This document shows positions 48,241 through 61,080 of a DNA stretch of 64,000 nucleotides, in pieces. Numbering within the stretch: position 1 is the first letter of the stretch; each line of letters opens with the position of its first letter. The notes under the pieces were generated by a model, which made no database searches, was not told the DNA's origin, and saw only the letters and a list, made by a program, of their open reading frames with translations. The translations under genes were made by a program, and so were the position numbers. The DNA is from Acridotheres tristis (taxonomy: Eukaryota; Chordata; Aves; Passeriformes; Sturnidae). Where the stretch lies: the NCBI GenBank assembly GCA_037013685.1, contig CM072889.1, positions 3,047,976-3,111,975 of the forward strand, in the 5' to 3' direction.

Positions 48241-51200
48241 AATAATTCCTGCCTGTTATTTAAGTGGAAATACTGATTCAGTCTCACACAACGACCACAA
48301 AAACAAAACAGGGAGATTTTTTCAGTTTCATCTTCTTCTTGCTTTAAATTGCTCAGTGATTGTGTCTGCCACTGTGTGTGTGTACACACGTGTGTTTGTC
48401 CTATCTGCAACATTTATATCAATCTGTAAAACCCCGGAATCTGGGGAGCATAACATGAAAAACGAAACAGTATTGATCCCTCTAAGAGTTCAGTGTAACC
48501 AGAGCCTGTGTTTGATCAATGTGTTAGAAGTATTTCTCATCATCCTTTAGGTATTATATCACCTGCAGGTATCTGAGATGTCATTGTGGTGGTTCTTACT
48601 GTACAAACATGCACGATCTGCCTGATGCCATGAGCATAAGAAATAAAAATCAGAATTTAAAAGTCAGTCTCATTTTGCAAACACGTGACTGACAAAAATG
48701 GGAAGTATGTGATTTTTACAATGATTTTTTGCCTCTCTACTCGAGGCAATAAGCAACAAATCAGTTATTTCTTCAAGTCTATAAAAATGTTGCTGGCTGT
48801 CTAATTGGCTCAAAGCAAAATGCATCAGATGAGTAGTGATAACAGGGCCAGAAGCTGATATATGACAAGAAAAATTCAAATGCTCCTTCAAATTGTAAAA
48901 ACAGTTTTTCTGATACAAATCTGAATGTAGAAATGTTTGGGGTTTTTTTTGTTTTTTTTTTCTTGTGTACGATATGAATGCAAGGATAAAGACAAAGATA
49001 TGATTAGCAATTATTTAAAATCAAAAAATCCTCTATTTCATCTCGAGTGCAATGGTATGAACAGAGCTGTTCATCCACACTTTCCTGGCAATTTAACTTG
49101 GAGGACTCTTTGTGTGAACACTACACACATTTCTCTTAGAACACTCAGTTCACTATGTCATAATTGCAACTTATTGAAGAGTTAATGATGCACAAATGAG
49201 TACAGAGAACCAAGGATTTCCAGCTCAGTGTGCATAAGGCAGCAGCACCTAACAAACAGTGGCAATTTTCTTTTGTAAGCATCTGGGATCAGCCCCAAAA
49301 ACCTGGAGAAAAAGGGATTTTTTTGACCAGTGCCACCTTGTCCTTCGTTGAGCAGAAACTTGGCAGGAAACAGTGGAACTCTCATGGCTCTTCATCTTCC
49401 AGCAAAGGTTTTAAAGTAAAATACAACAGCATAAATCTCAGTCCTGTGTCAGCCCAGCAGGTCTCACATTCCCCCTTCAACGTGGAAGTGTGCAGCTTTG
49501 CAAAACTTAAAAACGTGCAGTTGGGTCAAGCTCAAGTCTTGATTAATCTCCAGCCCTGGTGTAACAGCTATCAATGGAAAATGATCAGCGTGGGAAGTTT
49601 GAGTGGTGCTTAATTGTGATTGTGCATTTTCACACAACAGCACGGGCACCTTTCCTCTGCAGCTCTCCTTTCCTCAGGCACTTACAATTAAAGGAAATTC
49701 AAAGGAATAACAATGCAGTAAATTTAAATGTGTTCTGTGGCTCGGGGTTAGTTTTGAATAGAGGAAATAGTCACAGGACAATGTTTTACCTGGTGCTGTG
49801 GCAGTGCTGGAGAAGCACCTGTGGGAGGCACAGGCTGCCCTCTCCTGGGGTAGGGAATTATCCCGTTTCTTTCTGCAGGAGCTGTGGGACTTTCCCTAAG
49901 GGCAGTGGGACGTGAAATTATTATTCCCATTTTTGCTGGCAAACCAAGGTGTAGGCTTTCTTTTGTGGGAGACATCCCAGCTGTCTATGTCTGTCTTAAG
50001 TGTCTTGCATGAGCCTGAAATAAATAATTCAGGGTTTTTTCAGACTAATTCCTAGTGTCTTATCTTTTTAAACTGTCTTTAGCTATAAATACTGCAGTAG
50101 AATATTTCCCATGTCACTCAATTAGTCCCCAGCTCATTCAAACCATATTCTCTGCATATTCCTGAACCAAGGTACAAGAAAGAGCTTTAGCTGGGATTGC
50201 TAACAGTTTCTGCTCTTTCTGGATTCTTTTGTCCTGGTGTCTGGTTTGGCGTGTTCCCAGGGAGTTACAAAATGTAGATCTGACTGTTCCCTAATAGTCC
50301 ACCTTGATTCTGAGTAATTTCCAGCTTGTGGAACTTATGGGCATGATCCATTACAGAAATGCAAGATGGTCAAGACCTGAGCTAATCTGATTTAGTCCAA
50401 GAGATCTGCTCCCACATGTCTCCTATCTATTTCAGAGACTTTTCCCACATTTTGCCCATTTTCTGAATCTCTCTAAATAGACCCAGAGCTTCCTTCCCTC
50501 ATAGGAATTCTGTTCAGTAAAAACTGCATTTATTGCACTATATTCAAATACCATGATAGGAAGAGCCATAAAAGCATCAAATGGAATTTGTGCTTCATTT
50601 TTCGAATGGAATCTGGAGAACAGAAGTACAAGGTTCTCATTTTTGTTTAAAGACTGTCTATGAATGTTGCAGTGCTTTGTGTGGGTTTGCTGCCATTCTT
50701 TGTGCAGCTAAGTTTGACTCAACCTGAAACGAGAAGCAGCAATACTGTTGATAAGAAGAGTTTGTTTTTTTCATGCAAAATTAAGGCACAAGTGCCTCCC
50801 TCTAATTTTCCATCAGCTTTCCTGGGAGCCATTGGTGTGCAAAGAGAGCAGGCTTGAGTCTTTATGGACTTTGTGTATAGAAACTGGAAAGCAGATACAG
50901 AAATCATCTGCATTTGCACGGATTAAATGACAAAACTGTAAATACCACCCATTTCCTTACAACCTGCAGCAGTTTTAGACCTCAATCCAATTCAATTTAT
51001 GGATGAAACAAACTCTGTACGATACTTCTGCAAGCTAGTCCTAACACTTCACTGCACATAGTTTAGACATACCTTGTTTGTGAGGTCTTCAAGTTAAATC
51101 AAAGTGGAATATGAGAGTTTAGTGAGATTACACCATTTTCCAGGGGGCTGTGGATTTCTTTCTAAAAAAAGAAACTGAACTTGTTATTGTTGGGCTGTTT

Positions 51201-51891
51201 TGCAAAAGTGGGAACGGGGTGAGCAGGGCAGAGGCAACTGACAACGGAAAAAGGGAAACAAGCCATAAACTGCGTGGTGTCCCTTTCCTGGCTTCCCCTC
51301 TCGGCCACTAAATGGCTCCTTTTGAAGCCTTTCCCCCCTGTAGGTCCTCCTGCATTCCCTTCCTCACTTCCTAACAGGATTCTCCAGGCAGTAGCCTCAG
51401 GACTTCATCTCAAAGCTCCTCTCCCCTGCAAGCTCCCTCACTGAGCCGCCTTTTGTTTGCCTCTGCCAGGGCAAGGCTGGCTTGGGTGGTTCTTTCCTCT
51501 TTTCTGTCATCGTGATTGTCCTGTGACCCTCACGCACACTGAGATCACACATCTAATCTACCTGGGAACACCTCACTTCCCAAGGAGCACCATCTCCCGC
51601 TAATTACCCTGCATGTGCTCCTGGTAGGTGCAGAGGAGGGAGCCTAGTGCAATGAGAAAGGCTTCTGAACCAGGGAAAACTGGATTTTCCTTGCATTCTT
51701 TGCATGAAAAATGTGTTGGGTATACACCAGCACCAAAGTCCACTGTGTCCCTTTAGATGCTCTTTGTGTAATTGGTCCACCTGTTTCAAAAATGGCCCGG
51801 AAATATCTATTTTACAAGTGCTTTATTTATGTATCGCTGCATAAGTTCTTCCCCTGCAAGCGCCTGCTGCACTTGCCCTGCTAGGAGAGGA

Positions 51892-51912
51892 ATTGTTGTC
51901 TACAGAGACAAT
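51892..51912. promoter_or_regulatory. Inverted pair of SOX-type cores
   Basis: ATTGTTGTCT ACAG-centred and closing AGACAAT: two SOX cores in divergent orientation within 21 bp. Half-site order is opposite to the classic SOXE dimer site (ACAA..TTGT), so cooperative binding is uncertain. Confidence 0.25.
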
Positions 51913-54900
51913 TAAGAGCTGGACCACTGCAGGACAGGAATTTGAGTAGCTCTTGGGATACCTTGAAAATCAGGTAATTGATTTGAGCTATTACCCAAAT
52001 AAAGGATGAGTGATGAATGTCAATTTAAATGGTGCAAGTATTTGTGGCTCATGTTCAGGTCAGAAATGTGTTTTTCCCATGGAAGCAGCCCATATAATAA
52101 TTTTTTATTCGCTGAGTTCCATGTCTGTTATTTTATATCTATTTTATGCATAGATGCAGATGCATATATTTGCTTTACAGAAGGCTGGGGAGCACATATT
52201 GTCCTCATTTATCCATGTGTGTTAGGGGAAGGAAAGAGCAGAAAGGAATTTCAGGGCTAGTGAAGTTCTCTCCTGACTGGCCACGTGCACAGGAATGGTC
52301 AAAGGAGTTGAGTCCTGCCCCTGCTAACAGCGAGATGTGTCAATGTCTTGTAGATAAAACAGCCCCACTCACAAACTGCTCACTCGATTTGCAAACCTCT
52401 TTAGGTTCCCAGTTTCTGTTTTTCTGTAGAGCTCTGCTCAAAGATCTCGTTGCTCTGACACCCAGTGGCAATTTGAGGTGAAATGTTCAGATTCTGAGTG
52501 TGGAGGCCAGTTCAGATTCGCTTGTTCTGTGCAGACAGCTCCTTACCCTCAGCTCGTTTCCAGGGACTGAGGACACGATCAGGACTGAGAGCTGGAGCAG
52601 CAGGACTAGGTTTTCCCAAGTTCTTAATCTCCTCAGGGATGCAGATCTTTATGTGGGTTTTGTATTGCAAATCACAAAGTCTCAACGACACTTGAGCCGC
52701 TCATTTGCATGGAGGGAATTTTTCCCACTGATTAGTACCTGATTAGTAACTGCACCGAGACAAAATAGTTTCAAATCAAATGACGTTGTAATTCAGATCT
52801 TAAAAAAAAAAAAATTAAAAATAAAAAGGAAGGTTTGTTCCAGTAAAAACTGAGGCAGAAGTTTGCATTATTCATAATTTCTAACTGCTCTCAAGCAGGG
52901 AGATTACTGCAAATACTGACATGAGTGACTCTGCTTTGGGAGTTAGGAGATCATTCTTTACCAGATTAAACGATTTCTTTTATTCTTCTCTATCTCAGGG
53001 CCAGGCAGGAGTGAAGGGAGATACAGACCCCAAATAGAAAGCTGTCATTTGTATTTCATACTAAAATCACTTCTAGGTAGAAGACAAACATGATTTAGGT
53101 CTTTGGACAGGGAAAAATAATTTTTCTTGAACATCCACTTGTTCAGAGATTAAAACGATTAAAAGACACCTTATCACAGCAAAACTAATTCATATTTATT
53201 TAATCAACCCTTTGAATTAAACATCTAACCTGATTCTAAACAAATAATACAACAGGGAAGGAGATAGAAATGAAAATAAAGACTGGAGTGGGGAGAGGAA
53301 AAGGAGAAGGTATGAAAGTCCTACATAGGTTAAAAGAAAGGATAAAAAAACCAATGTGTGTAATCTTTGTGATTTTATGGGGTCTTTGTTAAAGACATCT
53401 CTATAGTCCAGCTGAGTTAATATGAGAACAGAACTTGTTTACAATAAAGCTTTGTGGTTATTATATTTAAATCTTTACTGAAAGACTTTAAATCACAATA
53501 CATTGATTGGATAATAACAAATCATAATTTCCTTGTTACACCTAATCATAAAAGCGTGGCTAGAGAAAGTAAGGATTGTTTCTTGACTATATCTCAGATT
53601 CGCAAGAAAACCTGTATTATTTTTATATGCAGGAGAAATAATTTTCCAAAACAATGTTCAAACGAAATAACTTGAGAGAGAGCTCACATTTAAAAGTTAT
53701 AACACGGCAAATTAATTTTATATTTTGAGGGTAGAAGTATTATTTCTAAAATAATAATGGGTTAAAAGTAATGTGGGGAGAACCTCCCTGAAATAATTTC
53801 TCAGTCCTGAGTGTAATGAAAGAACGCTCAATTTAATTCAGAAGGACTGGGGTTAGTTTTTGACTATGATCAAAAGACAGAGCGTTATTCAGCACTTCAT
53901 TTTCCTCAGGTTCTTCAGTCCTGTTTTGTTTTCTCTGCAGAACGCACACAAGTATGAGATGCATGTGCAAAATGTAATTATTTGATGTGCAGTGGGAACA
54001 TCCAGCTACCTAACGTGAAGCTTCTCATGTTTTACCAGCTCCTTTACTGAATATAATCCATCCTGATTGACCTGGAGAACGCTATACTGGGCTGGGTATT
54101 ACAAAATATGTAATATTAGTTAACTGAATATAATAAAAACAAAAGCTAAATGGGAAGGCTGCCTGCCTGCCCTGTCTCAGGCTCTTTTTTTTTGGTGCAA
54201 CAGAGTTTATATTCCCTTCTGTGTTTTTCCACTTTCCTTATTTGAAATGAACAGCTGTAATTGAAAAGCAAGAAGCTCCATGGTTTATAGAAATAGGTGT
54301 TGTTAAGAGCCTTAGCCATCTAATTTTCTTCCTATTGCAGGGCAGGCTTCCTATTGTCTGTCCTTTAGAGCTAATTTCTTTTCTGATCAAAAGGCCCACA
54401 TCATTGAAAAGGTAGTAATGACTATTCATTTGCTTGAAACCTCCATTCTGCAGGCTGCAAAGCTTTATTTAGAAACTGCTATTTCTTTCTAAAAGGAAAA
54501 TCTCATTTGTGTCCTCTATAATGTCAATTAAAGTAGAATATATTTTAATTATATATCCTGGAGAGAAACCTTTCAGGATCTCAATTTGCTGTGCCAGTGA
54601 TACAGGCTGTAGTTTGAAACAATATGTGCCTTCAAAACTGTGTGTCAGGGAATAGGAATAAGGTGTGTTTTGATTTTAATTTGCCACTAATGAATAGTTT
54701 ATTTGCAGCTAATTAGCAAGTTAGAGTTTTACAATTAATGTCCGATTTCTAATCCAACTGCTAAAAAGGAGCATGGCCATGATTACCAGTAAATAAGGTG
54801 GTTATTGCATCTGCACCGAAAACGCCGGAGGAAAGATTCGCGAAGTTTTAAACGGGGAAAAACAGAGGTGATTTGAGTTTGTGGGGTTTGTTTGGGTTTT

Positions 54901-55040
54901 TTTTTTTTTGTGTGTGTTCTGGGAGAGCAGCGACATCTCCACTAAAGCACAGCAACAAGTACCGGGGAGGGGGAGGTCCCCTGTCCCTGCCTGTCCCTGC
55001 GGGCGAGTGGCCCAGGGGAAGGGTCCACTGCCACCCAGGG

Positions 55041-55187
55041 CCACCCCGCACGGGGCTGTGTCCTCTGGGGACAGGAAGGGACAGCGGGGCCACCTCACAC
55101 GGGGCTGTGTCCTCTGGGGACAGGAGGGGACAGCGGGGCCACCTCACACGGGGCTGTGTCCTCTGGGGACAGGAGGGGACAGCGGGG
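55041..55187 (+). repeat. 49-bp minisatellite, three copies
   Basis: Three nearly identical 49-bp units (starts 55041, 55090 and 55139), each with CCAC, ACGGGGCTGTGTCCTCTGGG and GACAGCGGGG. A fourth start (CCACC at 55188) breaks off. The period is not a multiple of three, so open frames across it are not coding. Confidence 0.93.
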
Positions 55188-55254
55188 CCACCGAGAGATG
55201 AGCTGCCCTTGCCCGAGGCGCTCGGCTCGGGGCGGGGCGAGCAAACGGAGCTGA

Positions 55255-55430
55255 GGTGTGAGAACGATTGGGAACGATGGAGTCGTTGAGGGTGGAAAAG
55301 ACTCCTTGAGATCAGTAAAGGTGACAGTGCCAAGCCCATCACTGAGCAATGTCCCCAAGAGCCACATCTCCGCGGGTTTTAAGTGTCCCCAGGGATGGGA
55401 GCTCCAGCACCGCCCCGGGCAAACCGTGCT
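55255..55430 (-). mobile_element. CR1 LINE fragment
   Basis: GGGTGGAAAAGACTCCTTGA, CAATGTCCCCAAGAGCCACA and CCCAGGGATGGGAGCTCCAG follow the inverted CR1 3' region. It has gained CpGs, matching its GC-rich surroundings. Confidence 0.75.
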
Positions 55431-58429
55431 AGGGCCGGATAATTTATTCTTTCAGGGGGTTCTGTACAGCTCGCACTGTAACAGCGAGGGGAAGTTGCAA
55501 AAAGTTCCTGTTACTGTATCGTCCACCGGGAAAGAAGAGATTTCTGCCAGGCTCGGTGCTGGGGGCAGCGGGGGTGGTCCCTTCAGCATCGATTCTCGGG
55601 CTCGTTTTTCCCTCGGTGGTTCTGCGTGAAAACACATGAGCTAAATCTCTGGTTTCCTCGGGGCTCCGCAGCGAGCCCTGGCGAGTTGTCCCGTGCTGGT
55701 GGTCCCCTCCACAACTCTGTTAATTGGTAACTTGGAGATGGAGAGAGTCCTTATTAGCAAACTGCCCCCCTCAGCATCGCTCCCCTCCCGCTGAAGACAA
55801 CTCGGTGAGGAGATTGCCAGGAGGGGCTGTTTGTCAAAGGCTAATAAACAAATTCCTCGCGAACACCTGAATGAGCCAGGGCCAGGAACAACCCAATTAA
55901 AAAACGGGAGCTACTGGTTGTTTTTTTGTGACGGTGGAAACAATCCGGGCTCGAAAAGGGTCTATTCAGAGGGCGCTCCGAGAGGTCTGTTTGCAGCCCG
56001 CTATTGTTGTCAGAAGCCAAATAAAAGTTCAGCTGGGGGGGCGTGGGGGGAGGGAAGTGATTAAAAAAAAAAAAAAAAAAAAAACAACATTCACCGCTGC
56101 CTCCTGAACGCTCTGGGAGGCTCAGTTCAAAGGGATCCAGCTATGCCCAAACGACGCTGCCGGGTTTACCCACGCACTTCAGATTTTTGTTCCTAAATGT
56201 TGCGATTTTTAATGATGTCATCAGAAGTAACCCTTGCCTCCCCGGATCGGCGAGCAGCACGGACAGCTGGAGGCTCTGCTACAGCTGCGATCTCCACACA
56301 CCGAGGCGCTGGGGAAGCCACGGGAAGGAGTTGGAGCTTTTTGACGGAATTAATGATTTTGCTGTCGCCCCAGCCGTGTCAGCCCCGCGGCCAGGGAGGC
56401 AGCAGCCTCGCAGGCAATCTCGGGCTGTGTTCTGGCGTGACATTTAAATGGGGAATAAAACAACAACAACAACAAAAAATCTCCTAACGACCTTCGGCTG
56501 TAGAACCAGCCTTAAATGGCCCATTTAGCAGCCACATTACCACGCTGAAAACTTTTGTGGCAGGATATGAATGCCAGCCCGAAACAGGGATCACGAGAAC
56601 TTTTATCTTAAGCATCGCTAAAAGGCTGGGCATTTTCGGAGGATCAACCTAGCGAGGATCAGCAGGGTCCAAACGAAAGGGGTGCCCAGCTCCCCTGTCT
56701 GGGCAAATTTCGGACAAGTCCTCGCTGATCTCGGTCGGGAATCGGGCTGGTGACCAAGGAGATGTTTTAAATAACAGGATTAGACGGGGTCGGGTTCGTA
56801 TAGAGAATTATTATTTAAAACCCAGCGATCCTCCCTGACACACAAGATTCCCCCGAGCTCTTCTGGAGCTGCAATTAACATATATTAATGGCTCTTTCTT
56901 ATTAAGCTTAGATCGCGCAGAATCCCCCCGCAGACCCTTTCCAATGGCCCTTTTCAAGCGCGGGGTCTCTCTCGCGTTCAAGTTGGGTTGTGCTGTAAAC
57001 TCCTTATCTCGCCTCACGCTCCTTTGTCACCCAAATAAATAAATAACAATAATAAAAGGCTCCTCAGCCTTTGACAACTGTATTTACACGACCTCAAGTG
57101 TTCTCCGACCCCCATCAGACACACGGGACTTCCGTCGTAGTGAGTTTAAGAAAATGGCTCCGGGCATCAGGTTTCCCCTCGCCCGGTTTATTGTGCCGGG
57201 CTGGTCCCCTCCTGCTTTCTGCGCCTTCCCTGCATCCCGGCAGCTCCGCAGGCTCTATCCCCTGTCCCGGGGAGCAGGCGGAGGCTTGAATTTGCTGCCC
57301 AGAGCCAATGGTGGAATGGGGGGGTCTCTTAAAGCGCGTTTCAGGTAACTTTGGGGAGCAGCAGCTGGGTGCAGCGGGCTCGCCTCGCTCCTCCTCAGCG
57401 GCGTTTTCAGGGCAGGGACAAGGAAGGACAGAGCGACAGGTGCGGGGTGGCCGCGGGAAGGGGCTGCGGGTGGCGACCCGCGAGTGGCGACAGCCACGGG
57501 CAGCGCCGTGCCCGGGCAGGGCTCAGCCGGGAAAAGCTCCCCGGGAAAGCCCCGAGGGAAGGGCTCTCCTCCCGCTCCCAAAATCCCACAGAAATCGAGC
57601 ACAGGCACTAACGCCGAGGCGGAGGGATTGGGGCAGAGGGTCCCTGCTCACCCCTTCTGGAAACACCGAGCAGCCGGATTTTGAAGTTTTTCCTCAGAAC
57701 GTGTGCGGCGTGAGAAGACAAGCACAGCGGGACCCGTGAAGTCTTGAAATCCATCAGTCCGTACTTATATTTTTATTCAGTTCTTTTACAAAATTAGCGA
57801 TGCTTGAAGAGAAATGTTATCTTGGTTTGAAATATGGGACCTTAAAATGTTGAAGAGCTCCTTGGCTTTTAGGGGGGAAAAAGTTCAAAGACGAATTGAA
57901 AGGCAAAGTAAGAGTCCGAAACTTTACGCTGTAAAATATTTATTTAGACATCGACGGAAACATTATTCAGGGGGATTTCAGCACACCCTCTAATTCTCTA
58001 TACAGCCCAATTTTTCGTTGCATGCCAGCCTGACCAGTCCCTCCAAAAAACGCTCATATAAAGAAATATCAAAGAATTGTCAGTGTGCATTATCAGTGCG
58101 ATTTCCTGCCAGCCTGGCAGGTCTCAAACCTCGACTGGAGGGGCCAAATTATTTTGAGGATCAGAAGTTAATTACGGCTGTCTGAAGTTTTCCAATATAT
58201 TGCAAAAGTTACACGCGCATAACTCCCGCCTGGAACAACCGTTCCGCTGTCACCCTGTCCCCCCCTGCCAAATTTTGATTTCGCTCAACACACCAGCAGC
58301 AAACCAAGCAAAAAACCAGTGCTGACTACACCATAGGCGGCCGCAAGCGGGATTTATTTCCCCTTCGACGTTGTTCAACAGATCATTTTGTCAAAAAAGA
58401 AATCCGTACAAAACGAGTGAGACCTTCCA
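55431..58429. other. SOX3-proximal upstream region
   Basis: No gene recognised. It alternates CpG-rich (57160-57740) and AT-rich non-repetitive stretches with SOX-type (CTATTGTTG at about 56004; CCTTTGTC at about 57022), NKX2-type (CTCAAGTG at about 57094) and TCF-like (CCTTTGAC) sites. The blocks at 56.5-57.1 and 57.9-58.25 kb look like selected noncoding sequence. Open frames in the GC-rich parts show no protein family. Confidence 0.5.
56063..56084. repeat. Poly(A) tract
   Basis: About 22 A in a row. No retroposon body was recognised upstream. Confidence 0.9.
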
Positions 58430-59165
58430 TTGCTAGATCCCAGCAGTGCTAAGATCGGCTCAAACCAACCCCCTCCACGCCACCGTGCTGTTTCCAGAGT
58501 CCCTCCAGTCCCGCCCGGTCCCCGCTCCCGCAGGAAGCGCCGTGCGGGCTGGAGCGGGGCCAGGCGCTCCTCATGCCCGCCCTGCCGAACCGGCCCGGCC
58601 CGGAGCCCCCTGTGCAGCCCAGAGCCTGCCCTGGACGTTTCCTCCTCCCCGTACCCGTTACCGTCATTACACTGGCGGGCTCGTCTTTGGGGTGACACGG
58701 CTGCCTGCCGAGCCGGGAGCTGCGGCGGCAGCATCGCTCCTCGCCGGGCCGCCCAGGACGGGACGGGAGGCTCAGACACGTCCCCACTTCAAGGTCCCTG
58801 ACCCTCCCCGGCGCCCCACACACCCCAGATTTGGGGCAGTTTGCTCAAATCCACAGCGGCGATGCTGCCCGCATCCTCCGGCAGCGAGGCTTTCCCCGAG
58901 CTGTCTGCGGCTCTCTTTGCCTCTCCTGCCCCAGGAGTGCAGCCCGGCTCCTCCAGACGGAGCTGGAGCGGAGGCTACAGGAGGATGAGGAAGAGCAGGG
59001 ATGAGGCAGCCCAGCCCAGCCCAGCCCAGCCTGCCCGCCCCGACGGAGAGCGCTGTGCCCGCGGTGTTTCCAGCGAGCCCTGTCCGTGCAGGTGCGGTGT
59101 CCGTGCCTCTGGCGAAGGAAGGGAAGGAGGGGTAAAGGGAGGGGAGGGACGGACAGGGAAGCCGG

Positions 59166-59175
59166 TGATTGACAG
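59166..59175 (+). promoter_or_regulatory. PBX-MEIS/PREP (TALE) consensus site
   Basis: TGATTGACAG is the exact PBX-PREP/MEIS composite decamer. It lies about 0.95 kb upstream of the SOX3 start codon. Human SOX3 is reported to be activated by PBX1 and MEIS1 through such a site in its promoter. Equivalence of this copy is inference. Confidence 0.5.
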
Positions 59176-59847
59176 CTCAAGTGGGCGCCTCTCCGCTCAC
59201 ATATCCGCCGCCAAAGTTTTCTTTCACACGGACAGAACTTTCTGTTGCCATGAAACTCGGGGGATTCGCAAGCGCCGTCCCCTGTACCCCCCCACTCCCC
59301 TTTTGGGGCAGCCGAGAGGACAAGCTCAAGTGGCACCGGGGGGGGTGTAGGTGGGGATGGCAGAAAGTGCCCTGCCAGCAGCCACCCATGCCGGCCTCTC
59401 TCCCACCTACAGCCGTGCCCGATCCCGGCACTGCAAGCTAGATTCTCCCCCAAGCGACAGCTCAGGAGTGGAAGAGTTTAGCCCAAGCATCCTTCCCCTG
59501 CCCCTTCATCCGCTCCGGAGTGCGTCCGCGCAGTGCGGGCTCACTCGCTACAGGCAGGCTCTCCGAGCTTGGCACGGGGCTTGCATCCCCCAGGAGCCCC
59601 AAACCTCTTTGTGCCCAGCTCCCCCTCCTCCTCCCCGCAGGGCACCCCCGGCCAGCTCCTTCCCCAGCCCGGCCGCAGCTGCGGGAGCCGCTCTGCCCCG
59701 GGGGCGGGGGCAGGTGCAGGGCTCGGGGGATGCGGGACACGGCGGGAGGGGCCCGGCAGCCACGGCCGCGGCATCCCCGAGCCCGGGTCCCTCCGCCCAC
59801 CCCCCCGGCCGGTCAGCTCCCGGCCTGGGGCTGTCGGGAACCGCTCG

Positions 59848-59887
59848 CTGATTGGCCACCGCCCCCTCATTTATAGCCCGTCAATCA
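59848..59887 (+). promoter_or_regulatory. SOX3 core promoter: CCAAT box, GC box, TATA-like box, TALE half-site
   Basis: CTGATTGG (59848-59855) is an inverted NF-Y box (CCAATCAG). It is followed by ACCGCCCC (GC box) and ATTTATAG (59869-59876, TATA-like). GTCAATCA (59880-59887) is the reverse of the PBX-type TGATTGAC. The spacing predicts a start near 59900 and a 5'UTR of about 220 nt. NF-Y, Sp1 and TALE control of SOX3 is known for human. The 5'UTR has no upstream ATG and a T-rich tract (60027-60050). Confidence 0.65.
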
Positions 59888-60123
59888 CGGACCCCCGCGA
59901 TCCGTGCGCGCATCGCCCGCTGCTGCCCGCGGGAGCCGCTCCGCTCCAGCTCCGGCACCTCGGGGAGCGGCGCTTCTGCCACGCACAGAAACTTCCTCCT
60001 TCTTTCGCCGCAGCCGCCCAGACAGGTTTTTGTTGTTTTTTTTTTTTTTTAATTTCGAACTTCCTCTCCGTGCTCGGTGCCCGCCTGCCCGCCGCCCTGG
60101 CGCACCTTTTGCCGGCCCCGGCC

Positions 60124-61080
60124 ATGTACAGCATGCTGGAGACTGAAATTAAGGCGCCGCAGCCCACGCCGGGCAGCACCGGGGGTAACCCCGCTCCGGG
60201 CAGCACCGGCAAAGGCGGCGGAGGCGGCGGGGCCGGCAACGGAGCGGGAGCGGGCTCGGACCAGGACCGGGTGAAGCGCCCCATGAACGCTTTCATGGTG
60301 TGGTCGCGGGGGCAGCGGCGGAAGATGGCCCAGGAGAACCCCAAGATGCACAACTCGGAGATCAGCAAGCGCCTCGGAGCCGACTGGAAGCTGCTGAGCG
60401 ACGCCGAGAAGCGACCTTTCATCGACGAGGCCAAGCGGCTGCGGGCCGTGCACATGAAGGAGTATCCGGATTACAAATACCGGCCCCGGAGGAAGACCAA
60501 GACCTTGCTGAAAAAGGACAAATACTCGCTGCCCGGCAATCTGCTGGCCCCGGGGGGGGGCAACGCGGTGAGCAGCCCGGTCGGGGTGGGGCAGAGGATT
60601 GACACTTATGCCCACATGAACGGCTGGACCAACGGGGCTTACTCATTGATGCAAGACCAGCTGGGCTACAGCCAGCACCCGGGCATGAACAGCCCGCAGC
60701 TGCAGCAGATGCACCGCTACGACATGACGGGCCTGCAGTACAGCCCCATGATGTCCACGGCCCAGACCTACATGAACGCCGCCTCCACCTACAGCATGTC
60801 CCCCGCCGCCTACGGCCAGCAGCCCTCCACGGCCATGAGCCTGGGCTCCATGGGCTCCGTGGTGAAATCCGAGCCCAGCTCGCCGCCTCCGGCCATCACT
60901 TCCCACTCGCAGAGGGCCTGCCTGGGAGACCTGCGGGATATGATCAGCATGTACCTGCCCCCCGGGGGGGATGCCACAGACCCTTCGGCCCTGCAGGGCA
61001 GCAGGTTACACAGCGTGCACCAGCACTACCAGAGTGCCGGGACTGCCGTGAATGGTACCGTACCACTAACTCACATATAA
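60124..61080 (+). CDS. SOX3: Transcription factor SOX3 (SOXB1), single exon
   Basis: A 318-residue HMG-box transcription factor that keeps neural and pituitary progenitors undifferentiated. It binds and bends DNA at ACAAT/ATTGT sites with POU partners in the nucleus. The start is MYSMLETE, the family N terminus, with a good Kozak context (GCCATGT). The frame is open for 591 nt upstream but crosses the promoter, so the upstream Met is rejected. HMG box is at about residues 48-120 ([19 protein letters not shown] ... [17 protein letters not shown]), followed by the [13 protein letters not shown] motif. The C-terminal activation region has [24 protein letters not shown] (VKSE, residues 247-250, a sumoylation consensus) and the SOX3-type ending [12 protein letters not shown]2 ends LPLSHM and reads GAEWKLL where this has GADWKLL. 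Glycine-rich residues 31-44 replace longer N-terminal tracts, and no long polyalanine tract is present. Intact. Confidence 0.97.
   Translation: MYSMLETEIKAPQPTPGSTGGNPAPGSTGKGGGGGGAGNGAGAGSDQDRVKRPMNAFMVWSRGQRRKMAQENPKMHNSEISKRLGADWKLLSDAEKRPFIDEAKRLRAVHMKEYPDYKYRPRRKTKTLLKKDKYSLPGNLLAPGGGNAVSSPVGVGQRIDTYAHMNGWTNGAYSLMQDQLGYSQHPGMNSPQLQQMHRYDMTGLQYSPMMSTAQTYMNAASTYSMSPAAYGQQPSTAMSLGSMGSVVKSEPSSPPPAITSHSQRACLGDLRDMISMYLPPGGDATDPSALQGSRLHSVHQHYQSAGTAVNGTVPLTHI

Larger units (their letters stand above)
34156..54800. other. Gene desert, right part
   Basis: No coding gene recognised. It holds a (CAAA)n run at 34.63 kb, an (AT)n array at 48.2 kb, A-rich tracts (47.8 and 52.8 kb), a possible noncoding exon at 43.3 kb and several motif clusters listed separately. 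The density of TAATTA-type homeodomain cores is high at 39.7-40.1, 41.7-42.5 and 45.0-45.3 kb. Confidence 0.65.

Noticed and set aside
54848..55367. 164-codon minus-strand frame with a repeated Arg-Trp-Pro-Arg-Cys-Pro pattern
   Set aside because: Generated by the 49-bp minisatellite and a CR1 fragment. The period is not a multiple of three, so the frame shifts between units.
59533..60123. N-terminal extension of SOX3 by 197 residues
   Set aside because: It crosses the CCAAT and TATA-like promoter, and the family N terminus MYSMLE begins at 60124.
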